Assembly (NCBI GenBank): GCA_944387095.1 | Contig: CALXDP010000006.1 | Span: 38,081 to 102,080, forward strand | Source of the DNA: an uncultured Oscillospiraceae bacterium | GTDB lineage: Bacteria > Bacillota > Clostridia > Oscillospirales > Oscillospiraceae | Length of the DNA: 64,000 nt | Direction of reading: 5' to 3' | Part shown: positions 8,811 to 17,809 of the stretch, piece after piece | How the letters are laid out: each line of letters opens with the position of its first letter | How positions within the stretch are numbered: position 1 is the stretch's first letter | Made by a program: the position numbers and the translations under genes | The notes under the pieces: generated by a model | What the model saw: only the letters and a program-made list of their open reading frames with translations | The model's database searches: none | Told to the model about the DNA's origin: nothing

Positions 8811-9760
8811 TCCTTCACACCTCCCAGGGGTTTTGGCTGTGTCCACATGCAGATGTAGGGATTGAGGATGTTCATGAGCAGGATGGAGAAGGACACGCCC
8901 TCCGGATAGTTGCCCCACACCCGGATGGCCACTGTGATCAGCCCGCAGCCAAACCCGAAGATCAGCTTTCCGGCCGGAGTGGGGGGAGAGGTGGTGTAGT
9001 CGGTGGCCATAAAGAAGGCGCCGATGAACAGGCCGCCGGCCATCATCTGGTACAGGGGCTGCTGGCCCAGCAGGGCGGTGAGCACCACCACGGTGCCGAT
9101 GAAGGCCACCGGGGTGTGCCAGGTGATCACCTTGCGGGCGATGAGGTAAATGCCACCCAGCAGCAGGGCCAGGCAGCTGGTCTCACCCAGGCTGCCTCCC
9201 CGGGCGCCCAGAAACATCTCCAGTAAGGTGGGAAGGCCCTCGCCGCCCTGCTTGAGAATGGCCAGCGGAGTGGCGGAACTCACTGCGTCTACCACTGTAC
9301 TGGAACTGACCGCATCCACAAAATTAGGCACCACCCAACTGGTCATGGTGCCGGAGAAGGCCACCAGCATAATCACCCGGGCGGTGATGGCGGGGTTGGC
9401 AAAGTTATAGCCGATGCCGCCGAACATCTGCTTGACCAGCACGATGGCCACAAAGGAGCCAAAAGCGGCCTGCCACAGGGGAATGCCCACGGGCAGGTTC
9501 AGGGCCAGCAGCAGCCCGGTGACAGCGGCGGACAGGTCGGACACGGTGACCGGCCGCTTGCAGATCTTTTCAAAGGCCCACTCGCACAGGATGGCCACGG
9601 CCACGCACACAGCCTCCACCAGCAGGGCCCGGGGTCCGAAGAACACCACGGAGGCCACCACCGCGGGCAGCATTGCCAGGAGCACATCCCGCATAATCGT
9701 TTGGGTTGTGATCTCAGCATGCAGATGGGGGGAGACCGATACGGTCAGATTCTTAGCCAT
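8807..9760 (-). CDS. rnfD: Rnf complex FMN-carrying membrane subunit D
   Basis: 317 residues with repeated hydrophobic segments typical of the RnfD/NqrB family. The flavin attachment motif VSSATPLAILK is at about residue 165, with the Thr as the likely FMN site. With RnfG it forms the membrane electron path, and with the other subunits it couples ferredoxin:NAD oxidoreduction to sodium or proton export. It overlaps rnfC by 8 bases and rnfG by 4. Confidence 0.95.
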   Translation of the reverse strand: MAKNLTVSVSPHLHAEITTQTIMRDVLLAMLPAVVASVVFFGPRALLVEAVCVAVAILCEWAFEKICKRPVTVSDLSAAVTGLLLALNLPVGIPLWQAAFGSFVAIVLVKQMFGGIGYNFANPAITARVIMLVAFSGTMTSWVVPNFVDAVSSSTVVDAVSSATPLAILKQGGEGLPTLLEMFLGARGGSLGETSCLALLLGGIYLIARKVITWHTPVAFIGTVVVLTALLGQQPLYQMMAGGLFIGAFFMATDYTTSPPTPAGKLIFGFGCGLITVAIRVWGNYPEGVSFSILLMNILNPYICMWTQPKPLGGVKE

Positions 9761-11108
9761 TCACCCTCGCCTCCTTCTTCTCTTCCGCCTTGGCCTTCTT
9801 CTTTTCCTCCTGGGCCTTCTGCTGGGCGTTATACTGATTGAGCATGGCCTTGGACAGCTTGTTCACCTGGACCAGGGGGCGCTTGGCCGGGCAGACATAA
9901 GAACAGCAGCCGCACTCCATGCACAGGTTGACCTTCAACGCCTTGAGGGTTTCCGGTTCGTTGTTGCGATAGGCCGTCTCAAAAGAGGCGGGCATCAGCT
10001 TCAGGGGGCAATGGGCGGCGCAGCGGCCGCACCGGATGCAGTCGGTGGTGACAGGCTCACCGGCATCCGCCTGTGCGAAGGCCAGCACCGCGTTGGTGTT
10101 CTTCATGACGGGTGCGCCCAGATCGGGCACGGCAATGCCCATCATGGGCCCGCCATAAAGCACCTTCCGGGGCTCCGTCTTCAAACCGCAAAAATCCAGC
10201 ACATCCTTCATGCTGGTGCCCACCGGGACAATGATGTTCTGGGGCTTGGCCACCGCGGAGCCGTCCACCGTGACCACCTTCTCCACCAGAGGCATACCGG
10301 TCTTCATGTACTTGGCGATGACCGCCAGGGTGGTGCAGTTGATCACCAGCACCCCCACGTCGATGGGCAGCTTGCCCTCAGGGACGATCTTTCCGGTGGT
10401 GTTGAAGATGATGACCTTCTCGCCGCCCTGGGGATAGATGGCGGGCAGGGCGGCCACCTCAAAGCCGGGCACGTCCTTCCCCGCCTCCTTCAGCTTCTGG
10501 ATGCACTGGGGCTTGTTGTCCTCAATGGCCATGATGATGCGACTGGCGGAATAGTACTTCTGGAGCAGGGCCGCCCCCTCCGCAATGCTCTGGGCATCAT
10601 CCAGCATGGTGCGGGTGTCCGAGGTGATATAGGGCTCGCACTCCGCGCCGTTGATGACGATGGCATCCACCTGCTCCGGCTTCACCTTGAGCTTGACGGC
10701 GGTGGGGAACCCCGCGCCGCCCAGACCCACAGCGCCGCAGTTGCGCACCGCCTCTACAAAGCTGTCCAGATCGTTGACCGCCGGTGGGGTGAGCCCCTCG
10801 TACTCCTGCTGCTCCCCGTCCGTTTCAATGACAATGGCGGTGTCATACCGGCCGTTGGAGCCCAGGATCTGATCCAGCTTCTTCACCTTGCCCGATACCC
10901 CAGAATGGATGGGCGCGGACACAAAGCCACCGGCTTCCGCGATCAGCTGGCCCACCTTTACCGTGTCCCCGGCCTTGACCACCGGTTTGGCCGGCGCACC
11001 GATGTTCATCGACATGGGCACCGTGACAACGGCAGGGACCGGCATGCGGACCGGCGCGCAATCCGCAGTAGTTTTCCTGTGGGGCACATGTACGCCGTGC
11101 AATTTCAC
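9753..11108 (-). CDS. rnfC: Rnf complex NADH-binding subunit C
   Basis: 451 residues from the GTG at 11108 (KLHGVHVPHRK start, as usual for RnfC), preceded by GGGAGGAAGGCAAT. A longer frame to a TTG at 11228 has no ribosome site and would begin at about the transcription start of the promoter at 11232-11259, so I reject it. The protein has the barrel-sandwich N-domain, a Gly-rich nucleotide site (GGAGFPTAVKLKV), and two ferredoxin motifs (CIRCGRCAAHCP, CMECGCCSYVCP), then a Lys/Glu-rich tail. It is the first gene of the Rnf operon and the entry or exit point for NADH. Confidence 0.94.
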   Translation of the reverse strand: MKLHGVHVPHRKTTADCAPVRMPVPAVVTVPMSMNIGAPAKPVVKAGDTVKVGQLIAEAGGFVSAPIHSGVSGKVKKLDQILGSNGRYDTAIVIETDGEQQEYEGLTPPAVNDLDSFVEAVRNCGAVGLGGAGFPTAVKLKVKPEQVDAIVINGAECEPYITSDTRTMLDDAQSIAEGAALLQKYYSASRIIMAIEDNKPQCIQKLKEAGKDVPGFEVAALPAIYPQGGEKVIIFNTTGKIVPEGKLPIDVGVLVINCTTLAVIAKYMKTGMPLVEKVVTVDGSAVAKPQNIIVPVGTSMKDVLDFCGLKTEPRKVLYGGPMMGIAVPDLGAPVMKNTNAVLAFAQADAGEPVTTDCIRCGRCAAHCPLKLMPASFETAYRNNEPETLKALKVNLCMECGCCSYVCPAKRPLVQVNKLSKAMLNQYNAQQKAQEEKKKAKAEEKKEARVNG

Positions 11109-11231
11109 ATTGCCTTCCTCCCTCACTTCATTTTTGAACCTTCGTATTAGCTCCTCCACCTCAAAATCGCCGGGAACAGCCGCGGCGGAAGATCTAGTAT
11201 CTGGCGTTTTCGTGGTTTTCGCCGTCAAAAC

Positions 11232-11259
11232 ATTATAACATATTTTGGGACAAACGCAA
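11232..11259 (-). promoter_or_regulatory. Probable promoter of the rnfCDGEAB operon
   Basis: On the minus strand TTGCGT, 16 bases, TATAAT. It would give a leader of about 115 bases before the rnfC GTG. A divergent candidate for apbE is TTGACC (11311-11316), 18 bases, TATGAT (11335-11340) on the plus strand. Confidence 0.55.
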
Positions 11260-11487
11260 TGATTATTTTGCCTGTTTTTTCACAAAGTGTCGCGCCGCGC
11301 CAGAACAGGCTTGACCGGGGCGGCAGGTTTGTTATATGATCAGACCGGATACATTCCAGCGTTTTCAAGGAAAAGCGACAAGGCGTGACCCAGCCGCGGA
11401 GGGGCCAGAACAGCCGGATTTTTCCTGTCCACCAAGTATAACGATTTCGCATTTATCATTTAAAAACATGGATTTAAGGAATTGCTT

Positions 11488-12501
11488 ATGAAACGATTTC
11501 GTCTGACCGCCATGCTGCTGGCCATCGTGCTGCTTGCCGCCTGCACCCCGGCCGCCTCACAGGAACATACCGCCTCCTTGTTTGCCATGGATACCGTGAT
11601 GGATCTAAGCGTGTATGGGGAACAGGGGGAAACTGTCCTGGACGGCGCCCGGGAACTGATTCAGGAGCTGGAGGGGCTGCTGTCCACCACCCGGGAGGAC
11701 AGCGAAGTCTACGCGCTCAACCACGGTGAGACGGTGGCTCTGTCCCCCTCCACCCGGGAGCTGCTGGACCGGGCGCTGGCGTTGTGCGGAGACACCGGCG
11801 GCGCGCTGGACATCACCATCTATCCGGTGGTGCGGGCCTGGGGCTTTACCACAGGAGAATATCAGGTCCCGGACTCCCAAACCCTCGCGGCGCTTTTGGA
11901 CAAGGTGGACTGCACTCAGATCACCCTGGAGGGAAATTCCCTGCTCCTGCCGGACGGCATGGAGTTGGATTTCGGCGCAGTGGCTAAGGGCTACACCGGC
12001 GACCGGCTCATGGAGCTGTTCCGGCAGTCCGGGATTGCCAGCGCCTATGTCAACCTGGGGGGCAACGTCCAGGTTCTGGGGGCCAGTCCCGACGGCGACC
12101 CCTGGCGTATCGGCATCCAGAACCCGGACGGCGAGGGATACGCCGCCGTCGTGGAGGTGACCGACCAGGCCGTGGTCACCTCGGGCTCCTATGAGCGGTA
12201 TTTTGAACAGGACGGGGTGCGCTACGGTCACATCATCGACCCGGATACCGGCTATCCCGCCCGCAGCGGCCTGAGCTCCGTCACCATTCTGTCCCAATCC
12301 GGCACCCTGGCCGACGGGCTGTCCACCGCCCTGTTCGTCATGGGTAAGGAGCGGGCCGTCCAGTTTTGGCGCACCCGGGACGATTTTGACTTTATCCTCA
12401 TCGGGGAGGATGGCACGGTGACCATTTCCCAGGGCATTGAGGACAGCTTCTCCTTCCCCGGGGAGCAGGGCAGTTACGCGCTGGAGGTGGTGCGCCGGTG
12501 A
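11488..12501 (+). CDS. apbE: FAD:protein FMN transferase (ApbE)
   Basis: 337 residues. A lipoprotein signal peptide (LLAAC lipobox near residue 19) places it on the outer face of the membrane. The family core is present: DTVMDLSVYGEQ, LDFGAVAKGYTGD and the LGGNVQVLG stretch, with the metal-site DPDTGYP towards the C-terminus. It moves FMN from FAD onto Thr in RnfD/RnfG type proteins. Divergent from the rnf operon, it heads a three-gene unit with overlapping ends. The start ATG at 11488 follows TAAGGA. Confidence 0.95.
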   Translation: MKRFRLTAMLLAIVLLAACTPAASQEHTASLFAMDTVMDLSVYGEQGETVLDGARELIQELEGLLSTTREDSEVYALNHGETVALSPSTRELLDRALALCGDTGGALDITIYPVVRAWGFTTGEYQVPDSQTLAALLDKVDCTQITLEGNSLLLPDGMELDFGAVAKGYTGDRLMELFRQSGIASAYVNLGGNVQVLGASPDGDPWRIGIQNPDGEGYAAVVEVTDQAVVTSGSYERYFEQDGVRYGHIIDPDTGYPARSGLSSVTILSQSGTLADGLSTALFVMGKERAVQFWRTRDDFDFILIGEDGTVTISQGIEDSFSFPGEQGSYALEVVRR

Positions 12502-12878
12502 AAAGCACAAAGTTCTGGATTGTTCTGATTGCTGTGCTGCTGTGTGTCTGCCTGGCCGCGTCCATTCTGGTCCTGGGCGGCAAAACTCAATCCACCACCG
12601 CCCACCTGTACCAGGGCGGCGCGCTGGTGCGCACCATCGACCTGTCCCAGGTGAACGAACCCTTTTCCTTTACGGTGGAAGGCCCCGCTGGATCCAACAC
12701 CGTTCAGGTGGAGTCCGGGCGGATCCGCGTGTCTCACGCGGACTGCCCGGACCAGGTCTGTGTCCACCAGGGCTGGATCTCTAACAGTGTGGCACCCATT
12801 GTGTGTCTGCCCAACCAGCTGGTCATTCAGATTGGGGGCAGTCCATCGGAAACTGAGATAGACGGGGTGTCCGGATGA
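12498..12878 (+). CDS. NusG-domain-II membrane-anchored protein
   Basis: 126 residues from a GTG overlapping the apbE stop (GTGA). One N-terminal membrane helix (about residues 6-27) is followed by a small beta domain of the NusG-II type, with DCPDQVCVHQGWI, a Cys pair typical of this family, near residue 83. The same gene commonly sits between apbE and a Gx transporter in Firmicutes. Its exact role is unknown; an outside-facing redox or assembly role is inference. Confidence 0.85.
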   Translation: MKSTKFWIVLIAVLLCVCLAASILVLGGKTQSTTAHLYQGGALVRTIDLSQVNEPFSFTVEGPAGSNTVQVESGRIRVSHADCPDQVCVHQGWISNSVAPIVCLPNQLVIQIGGSPSETEIDGVSG

Positions 12879-13393
12879 AACACACTTCTCTTCGCCATCT
12901 GACCTATATGGCGGTGCTCACCGCCGTGGCGCTGACCATTTTTGTCATTGAGGCCCAGCTGCCGGCCCTGGCCCCCATCCCCGGCATCAAGCTGGGGCTG
13001 GCCAATATTGTGACGGTGTACGCCGTCTTTGCCCTGGGTCCCGGGCAGGCCGCCGGGATCCTGCTGGCCCGGATCCTGCTGGGCAGTCTGTTTGCCGGGG
13101 GCATGACCATTTTCTACTCCCTGGCCGGCGGTCTGTGCTGTTATCTGGTCACGCTGGTCCTGTACAAACTGGTGGGCGGCAAGCAGATCTGGGTGTGCTC
13201 GGTGATGGGGGCCATGGCCCACAACGCAGGGCAGATCGCCGTGGCTGTGGCCATTACCCGCACTCCCGGCGTTCTGGCCTACCTTCCCATTCTGCTGGTG
13301 TCCGGCATCCTTACCGGGCTATTCACCGGCCTATGTGCCCAGTTCCTCCTCTCCCGGCTTCCCAAGGCCGGCCCCCCCAACGGCCGGCCTTGA
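12875..13393 (+). CDS. Gx transporter family membrane protein
   Basis: 172 residues, almost entirely hydrophobic, with about five to six membrane segments and the conserved PGIKLGLANIV near residue 45 and MGAMAHNAGQI near 112. This family is often labelled heptaprenyl diphosphate synthase component I but resembles S-subunits of ECF transporters. It overlaps the NusG-II gene by 4 bases. With apbE this suggests supply of a flavin or quinone precursor, which is inference. Confidence 0.87.
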   Translation: MKHTSLRHLTYMAVLTAVALTIFVIEAQLPALAPIPGIKLGLANIVTVYAVFALGPGQAAGILLARILLGSLFAGGMTIFYSLAGGLCCYLVTLVLYKLVGGKQIWVCSVMGAMAHNAGQIAVAVAITRTPGVLAYLPILLVSGILTGLFTGLCAQFLLSRLPKAGPPNGRP

Positions 13394-13433
13394 GATCCGG
13401 CTCCTGAGATGGTTTTGCCCTTCCCTGTATCTT

Positions 13434-13462
13434 GAAGCCCGGCGGTATCCCCGCCGGGCTTC
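13434..13462 (+). terminator. Hairpin after the apbE unit
   Basis: A perfect 12-bp stem (13434-13445, 13451-13462) with a 5-base loop. No T-run follows, so it may be a weak or factor-dependent terminator. Confidence 0.4.
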
Positions 13463-13579
13463 CCCTGTCTCCGGAAGGATTTCTCCTCCCGTGCCCCCTG
13501 GATACTGTCGCCCTCTGCCCCCGCCTGGCATAGGATGGCTGGGGAGCTTCTCCCCAAGCCATCATCAGGAGGAACCACG

Positions 13580-14968
13580 ATGGGTATTACAAGTTCCAAT
13601 AAACAGATTAGCACCGACCGGATCGACTGCGGGGAGACCTTGAAGGTCACCCTGGCCCTGTCGGCCGCGCCGGATATTTCCACCAATCCCACTGACATTG
13701 TGCTGGTGCTGGACCGCTCTGGCAGCATGGCCGGCCAGCCCCTGGCCGACCTGAAGGTGGGCGCCAAAACCTTCATCGAAATCATCGAGGAAGCCACCGA
13801 CGGCACCGCGGACGGCGTCATCGGCTCGGGCAGCCACATCGGCATCGTCAGCTTTGCCGGTACCGCCACAGCAGACACCCAGCTGATCACCTCGGTGGCT
13901 GATCTGGACGCCGCCGTGGACGCCCTGACGGCGGGCGGTCCAACCAATCACGCCGACGCCTTCACCAAGGCGGTACAGCTGTTTGACCCACTGTCCGCCA
14001 ACGCCAAGGTGATCGTTATGTTCACCGACGGGAAAACCACCGCCGGCCCTCCCGCCGCCCCCATCGCGGACGCGGCCAAGGCCTCCGGCATCATCATCTA
14101 CTGCATCGGCCTGGTGGGGGAGGACGGCATCGACGTGGATGTGCTCAACCAGTGGGCCACGGACCCCGACGACTCCCATGTGGTAGTCACCCCGGACTCC
14201 GGCGACCTGGAGGAGCTGTTCCGGGATCTGGCCGCCAACATCTCCAAGACGGGAGCCACCAATATCGTCATCGACGAGGTGGTCAGCAGCCAATTCACCA
14301 TCACCAGCATGGACGTCCCCACCAAAGGCACCGCCGTCCTGGTAGACGCCAACACCATCCAGTGGAAGATCCCCGAGCTGGGGGTCATGGGCAACGAGGG
14401 GGCGGCGCTGGAGTTCTATATCCGGCACACCGGCCAGGACTCCGGCCAGTTCCCGGTCAACCAGTCCATCACCTATTCCGACACTGAGGGCAACCAGGCG
14501 GTCTTCCCCGACCCGGTTGTCACCGTGGACTGTGGCTCGGCGGTTTGCCCAGAGCCCTGCCCCACCCCGGTGGATCTGACCATGGAGGGCTGCCAGGACT
14601 GCGTGGTGCTGGACGCCGGAGCGGTCCAGCTGGAATCCCAGGGGCGGATCCTCCAGCTGGAGGTCACTGTCAAAAACGTCTGCCCCGGCAAGCGCACCGC
14701 CCTGGCCGTCCTGCTCAGTGAAGTGGATGAACATGGGATGGAGCATCCGCGGGGGATGAAGACTTACGCCCTGCCCGCCCACAGCGGCCCGGGCTGCCAG
14801 GATATTCTGGTGCGGTGTATCCGGTTTGTGCTTCCGGAATCCCTGGATGTGTCCGGCAGCACGCCGGACGCCATGTGCAATGACCGCGATTTCAGGGTCC
14901 GCTTCCTCGCCCACAGCATAGACTCGGACTTTGTCTGCTGCTGCCAGACCTCCATCACTATGCCCTGA
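13580..14968 (+). CDS. von Willebrand factor A domain protein
   Basis: 462 residues from an ATG behind AGGAGGAACC. Residues 40-240 form a vWA domain with a complete metal site: DRSGSMAG, the Thr/Asn loop TAGGPTNHADA and FTDGKTT. The following part (240-330) looks like a beta-sandwich adhesin module. Then comes a Cys-rich linker (CGSAVCPEPCP, GCQDC) and a 110-residue C-terminal domain of unknown type (VKNVCPGKRTALAV, HSGPGCQDILVRC). No signal peptide, membrane helix or sorting signal is visible. The layout fits a structural or spore-surface protein released by mother-cell lysis better than a classic secreted adhesin, but that is a guess. Confidence 0.85.
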   Translation: MGITSSNKQISTDRIDCGETLKVTLALSAAPDISTNPTDIVLVLDRSGSMAGQPLADLKVGAKTFIEIIEEATDGTADGVIGSGSHIGIVSFAGTATADTQLITSVADLDAAVDALTAGGPTNHADAFTKAVQLFDPLSANAKVIVMFTDGKTTAGPPAAPIADAAKASGIIIYCIGLVGEDGIDVDVLNQWATDPDDSHVVVTPDSGDLEELFRDLAANISKTGATNIVIDEVVSSQFTITSMDVPTKGTAVLVDANTIQWKIPELGVMGNEGAALEFYIRHTGQDSGQFPVNQSITYSDTEGNQAVFPDPVVTVDCGSAVCPEPCPTPVDLTMEGCQDCVVLDAGAVQLESQGRILQLEVTVKNVCPGKRTALAVLLSEVDEHGMEHPRGMKTYALPAHSGPGCQDILVRCIRFVLPESLDVSGSTPDAMCNDRDFRVRFLAHSIDSDFVCCCQTSITMP

Positions 14969-15005
14969 GAAAACAGGTTCTGCCATTTTGCCCCCGCGTA
15001 AGACA

Positions 15006-15040
15006 GGGGAGCCGCCCTCCGGCGGCTCCCCTGCGTTTTT
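15006..15040 (+). terminator. Terminator of the vWA gene
   Basis: An 11-bp GC stem (15006-15016, 15021-15031) with a CTCC loop, followed by TGCGTTTTTT. Confidence 0.9.
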
Positions 15041-15108
15041 TCTTTTCCCCGGCACTTTGATAAACCGCCGCCAAGTTGGGCATGCTATCCTACTCAGAGG
15101 TGATGCCT

Positions 15109-16422
15109 ATGGAGTCCCTGTGGCGGAAAACTTCCCATCTGCCCACCTTCCCTTCCCTGGATCACGACCTTCACACCGATGTGCTGGTCATCGGCGGCGG
15201 CATGGCCGGCATCCTGTGCGCCCTGCTGCTCCACCGGGCCGGCATCGACTGCACGCTGGCGGAGGCGGACAGGCTGTGCTCCGGCGTCACCGGAAACACC
15301 ACCGCCAAGCTCACTGCCCAGCACGGGCTGTTCTGCCACCAGATGACAAAGGCCCTTGGCCCTGAGGCCACGGCGCTGTATATTCAGGCCAATCAGGAGG
15401 CCCTGACGCAATACAGAGCGCTGTGCCGGGACATGGACTGCAATTTTGAGGAAAAGGACGCCTACGTCTACTCCCTGTCCGACAGCGGCAGGCTGGAGCG
15501 GGAGATGGCCGCCCTGGACCGGGTGGGCGCCCCGGCGCAGTTTGTCTCCCGCATCTCCCTTCCCTTTCCCACCGCTGGCGCCATCCGCTTCCCCCGCCAG
15601 GCCCAGTTCCACCCGCTGAAGTTTGCCGCCGCGGCCGTCCAGGGCCTGCGGGTCTACGAGCATACCAGGGTAGTGGCGCTGCGCCCCGGCGCCGCCCTCA
15701 CCGACAAGGGTGTCATCCGCGCTGAGCGGATCATCGTGGCCACCCATTTCCCCTTCCTGCGGTGGCGGGGGAGCTACTTCCTCAAGCTGTACCAGCAGCG
15801 CTCCTATGTGCTTGCCCTGGAGGGCGGACCCGATGTGGACGGGATGTATCTGGATGAGGCGCAGGGCGGCCTGTCCCTGCGCAGCTACGGAAATATCCTG
15901 CTGTTGGGCGGGGGCGGGCACCGCACCGGCAAGCAGGGCGGCGGCTGGCCGTTTCTCTCCGACATCGCTGCGCGCTACTTTCCCCAGACCAGAGAACTTA
16001 CCCGCTGGGCCACCCAGGACTGCATGAGTCTGGACGGCGCGCCCTATATCGGGCGGTACTCCCGCTCCACCCCGGACCTGTATGTGGCCACCGGATTTCA
16101 GAAGTGGGGCATGACCGGAGCCATGGCCGCGGCCATGGTCCTCACCGACCTGGTACGGGACAGGGACAACCCCTATCAGCACCTCTTTTCCCCCTCCCGC
16201 TCCATCTTGCACCCGCAGCTGGCCGCCAACGCCCTGGAGGCCACCGCCACCCTGCTTACCCCCACCCGGCCCCGGTGCCCCCATATGGGCTGCGCCCTAA
16301 AGTACAATCCTCAGGAGCACTCCTGGGACTGCCCCTGCCATGGTTCCCGCTTCGCCGCCAGTGGGGCGCTGCTGGACAATCCGGCTCAGGGAGAGTGCAA
16401 GGGCCTTCAGCGCCGCCCGTGA
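15109..16422 (+). CDS. FAD-dependent oxidoreductase with C-terminal Rieske domain
   Basis: 437 residues. It begins with a DAO-type FAD site (VLVIGGGMAGILCALLLHRAG). The last 60 residues carry a Rieske [2Fe-2S] motif, CPH then CPCH 16-17 residues on, close to the end. The fusion resembles the YhfW type of oxidoreductase; its substrate is unknown. Of the in-frame ATGs I choose 15109, because AGAGG lies 8 bases in front; the ATG at 15103 is too close to it. It stands alone between two terminators or gaps, with tspO following about 100 bases later. Confidence 0.88.
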   Translation: MESLWRKTSHLPTFPSLDHDLHTDVLVIGGGMAGILCALLLHRAGIDCTLAEADRLCSGVTGNTTAKLTAQHGLFCHQMTKALGPEATALYIQANQEALTQYRALCRDMDCNFEEKDAYVYSLSDSGRLEREMAALDRVGAPAQFVSRISLPFPTAGAIRFPRQAQFHPLKFAAAAVQGLRVYEHTRVVALRPGAALTDKGVIRAERIIVATHFPFLRWRGSYFLKLYQQRSYVLALEGGPDVDGMYLDEAQGGLSLRSYGNILLLGGGGHRTGKQGGGWPFLSDIAARYFPQTRELTRWATQDCMSLDGAPYIGRYSRSTPDLYVATGFQKWGMTGAMAAAMVLTDLVRDRDNPYQHLFSPSRSILHPQLAANALEATATLLTPTRPRCPHMGCALKYNPQEHSWDCPCHGSRFAASGALLDNPAQGECKGLQRRP

Positions 16423-16525
16423 GACGGCCCCCTTCCGGGGCGGCGCCGGCATCCGCCCCCCGCGGTCCGGCAGCCGGGCGCATAGTCCGCCCGCTTTTGC
16501 GTATACTGTAAGCAGGTGATTGCAG

Positions 16526-16999
16526 ATGCGAAACCATCCCTGGAAGTCTTATCTGTTCTGGATCCTTTTGGCGGAAATGGTGGGGGCGCTGTCCGGCTGG
16601 CTGACCCGGGAGGGCACAAGGCTCTATGCGCGCGCCATCCAGCAGCCGCCCCTGTCGCCCCCGGCCCTGGTCTTTCCCATCGTCTGGGCCATATTGTTCG
16701 CCCTAATGGGTATTGGAGCGGCCCGGGTGTATCTCTCTCCGAACAGCGCCGCCCGCTCCAGCAGCCTGGTTCTGTTTCTGGTCCAGCTGGCCTTCAACTT
16801 CTTCTGGAGCATCATCTTCTTCAATGCCAGGGAATTTGGGTTTGCCCTGCTCTGGCTGGCGGTGCTGTGGGGGCTGATCCTGTGGATGATCCTATCCTTC
16901 CGCAAGGTGGATCGGCCCGCGGCCTGGCTGCAGGTTCCCTACCTTTTGTGGGTCAGCTTTGCCTTCTACCTCAACTTCGGCGTGTGGCGGCTGAACTGA
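16526..16999 (+). CDS. tspO: TspO/MBR family tryptophan-rich membrane protein
   Basis: 157 residues with five hydrophobic helices. The family signature is visible: PPLSPPALVFPIVWAILFALMG in the first loop and second helix, then QLAFNFFWSIIFF and the WVSFAFYLNFGVWRLN end. TspO proteins bind tetrapyrroles and related ligands; their bacterial role is stress-related and poorly defined. The start ATG at 16526 has AGGTG at 7 bases; a TTG two codons upstream is less likely. Confidence 0.9.
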   Translation: MRNHPWKSYLFWILLAEMVGALSGWLTREGTRLYARAIQQPPLSPPALVFPIVWAILFALMGIGAARVYLSPNSAARSSSLVLFLVQLAFNFFWSIIFFNAREFGFALLWLAVLWGLILWMILSFRKVDRPAAWLQVPYLLWVSFAFYLNFGVWRLN

Positions 17000-17021
17000 A
17001 GCCCGCCCCAGGAAACAAACA

Positions 17022-17047
17022 CGGCGTGCCGTTCCGGCACGCCGTTT
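17022..17047. terminator. Terminator between convergent tspO and thioesterase gene
   Basis: A 9-bp stem (17022-17030, 17036-17044) with loop GTTCC followed by TTTGTC. A short A-rich stretch on the other side would allow use in both directions. Confidence 0.75.
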
Positions 17048-17049
17048 GT

Positions 17050-17805
17050 CTATGTGATTTTGTTTTCCGGCAGAGACTCCAGGGTCAGGGCACAGTCAAA
17101 GCGCTCCGCGCCGTCCTCCCCCTCGCCCCGGGCGAACAGCGCATCCCCCTGGGCGGCGGTGTCCACCCAGACGGTCTCCCCCGCCCGGCACTCGCTAACA
17201 TATCCAATCTGAAAGGAGCGCACAAACTTCCCCCGGCACAACCGCTCCAGGTGGAGGGCGTCGCAGGCGAAGTCGGCGTAATGAATGTTGTTGACATGGC
17301 CGTTGATATCGGTGTCGGAATAGCGCATATCCCGGCGGTAACGGCCGTCAAACTGTTCCGGCATAGCTACCCGGCGCAGCCGGATGGACTTGTTCAGTTC
17401 CCCGCCGTCAGTGCCCTGAAACTCCGTCAGATGCCGTATGCGGTAGAGCTGGTGGCTGCCCGCCTCCACCATCACCCAGACGGAGGTGCCCTGCCCCACC
17501 GGCTTTCCGTTTCGGAACAGATCGAAGTCCCGGTAGGTGGACGCACCGGATGCCCCCCGGTGCCAGGTCTTGACGGTGACCTGGTCATTCCAGCGCAGGG
17601 GGGCGTCCAGTTCCACCCAGCTGCGGGTCACCATCCACAAACAGCCATACTTTTCATAAATCTCCGGCCCCGACACCCCAAGGGCCAAGGCCGCCTGGGT
17701 GGCCGCCTCTTGGAGCATACCCAACACCGCCGAGGGGCGGCATTGGTTGAACAGATCCACATCCCGGGAATCCACCCGGCACTCCATCTCATAGTAAACG
17801 CTCAT
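17050..17805 (-). CDS. Acyl-ACP thioesterase (FatA/FatB family)
   Basis: 251 residues forming two hot-dog domains. The N-half carries the VDLFNQCRPSAVLGMLQEAA helix and the C-half the catalytic NGHVNNIHYADF loop with Asn and His. The enzyme releases fatty acids from acyl carrier protein. It follows the zinc-ribbon gene by 4 bases and probably shares its transcript. The plant-type third residue (Cys or Glu) may be the Glu in YVSECRAGE. Confidence 0.87.
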   Translation of the reverse strand: MSVYYEMECRVDSRDVDLFNQCRPSAVLGMLQEAATQAALALGVSGPEIYEKYGCLWMVTRSWVELDAPLRWNDQVTVKTWHRGASGASTYRDFDLFRNGKPVGQGTSVWVMVEAGSHQLYRIRHLTEFQGTDGGELNKSIRLRRVAMPEQFDGRYRRDMRYSDTDINGHVNNIHYADFACDALHLERLCRGKFVRSFQIGYVSECRAGETVWVDTAAQGDALFARGEGEDGAERFDCALTLESLPENKIT

Positions 17806-17809
17806 GGTG

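Noticed and set aside
11109-11228. N-terminal extension of RnfC from a TTG
   Set aside because: It would start at the transcription start with no ribosome site; a GTG with GGGAGGAAGG gives the normal RnfC start.
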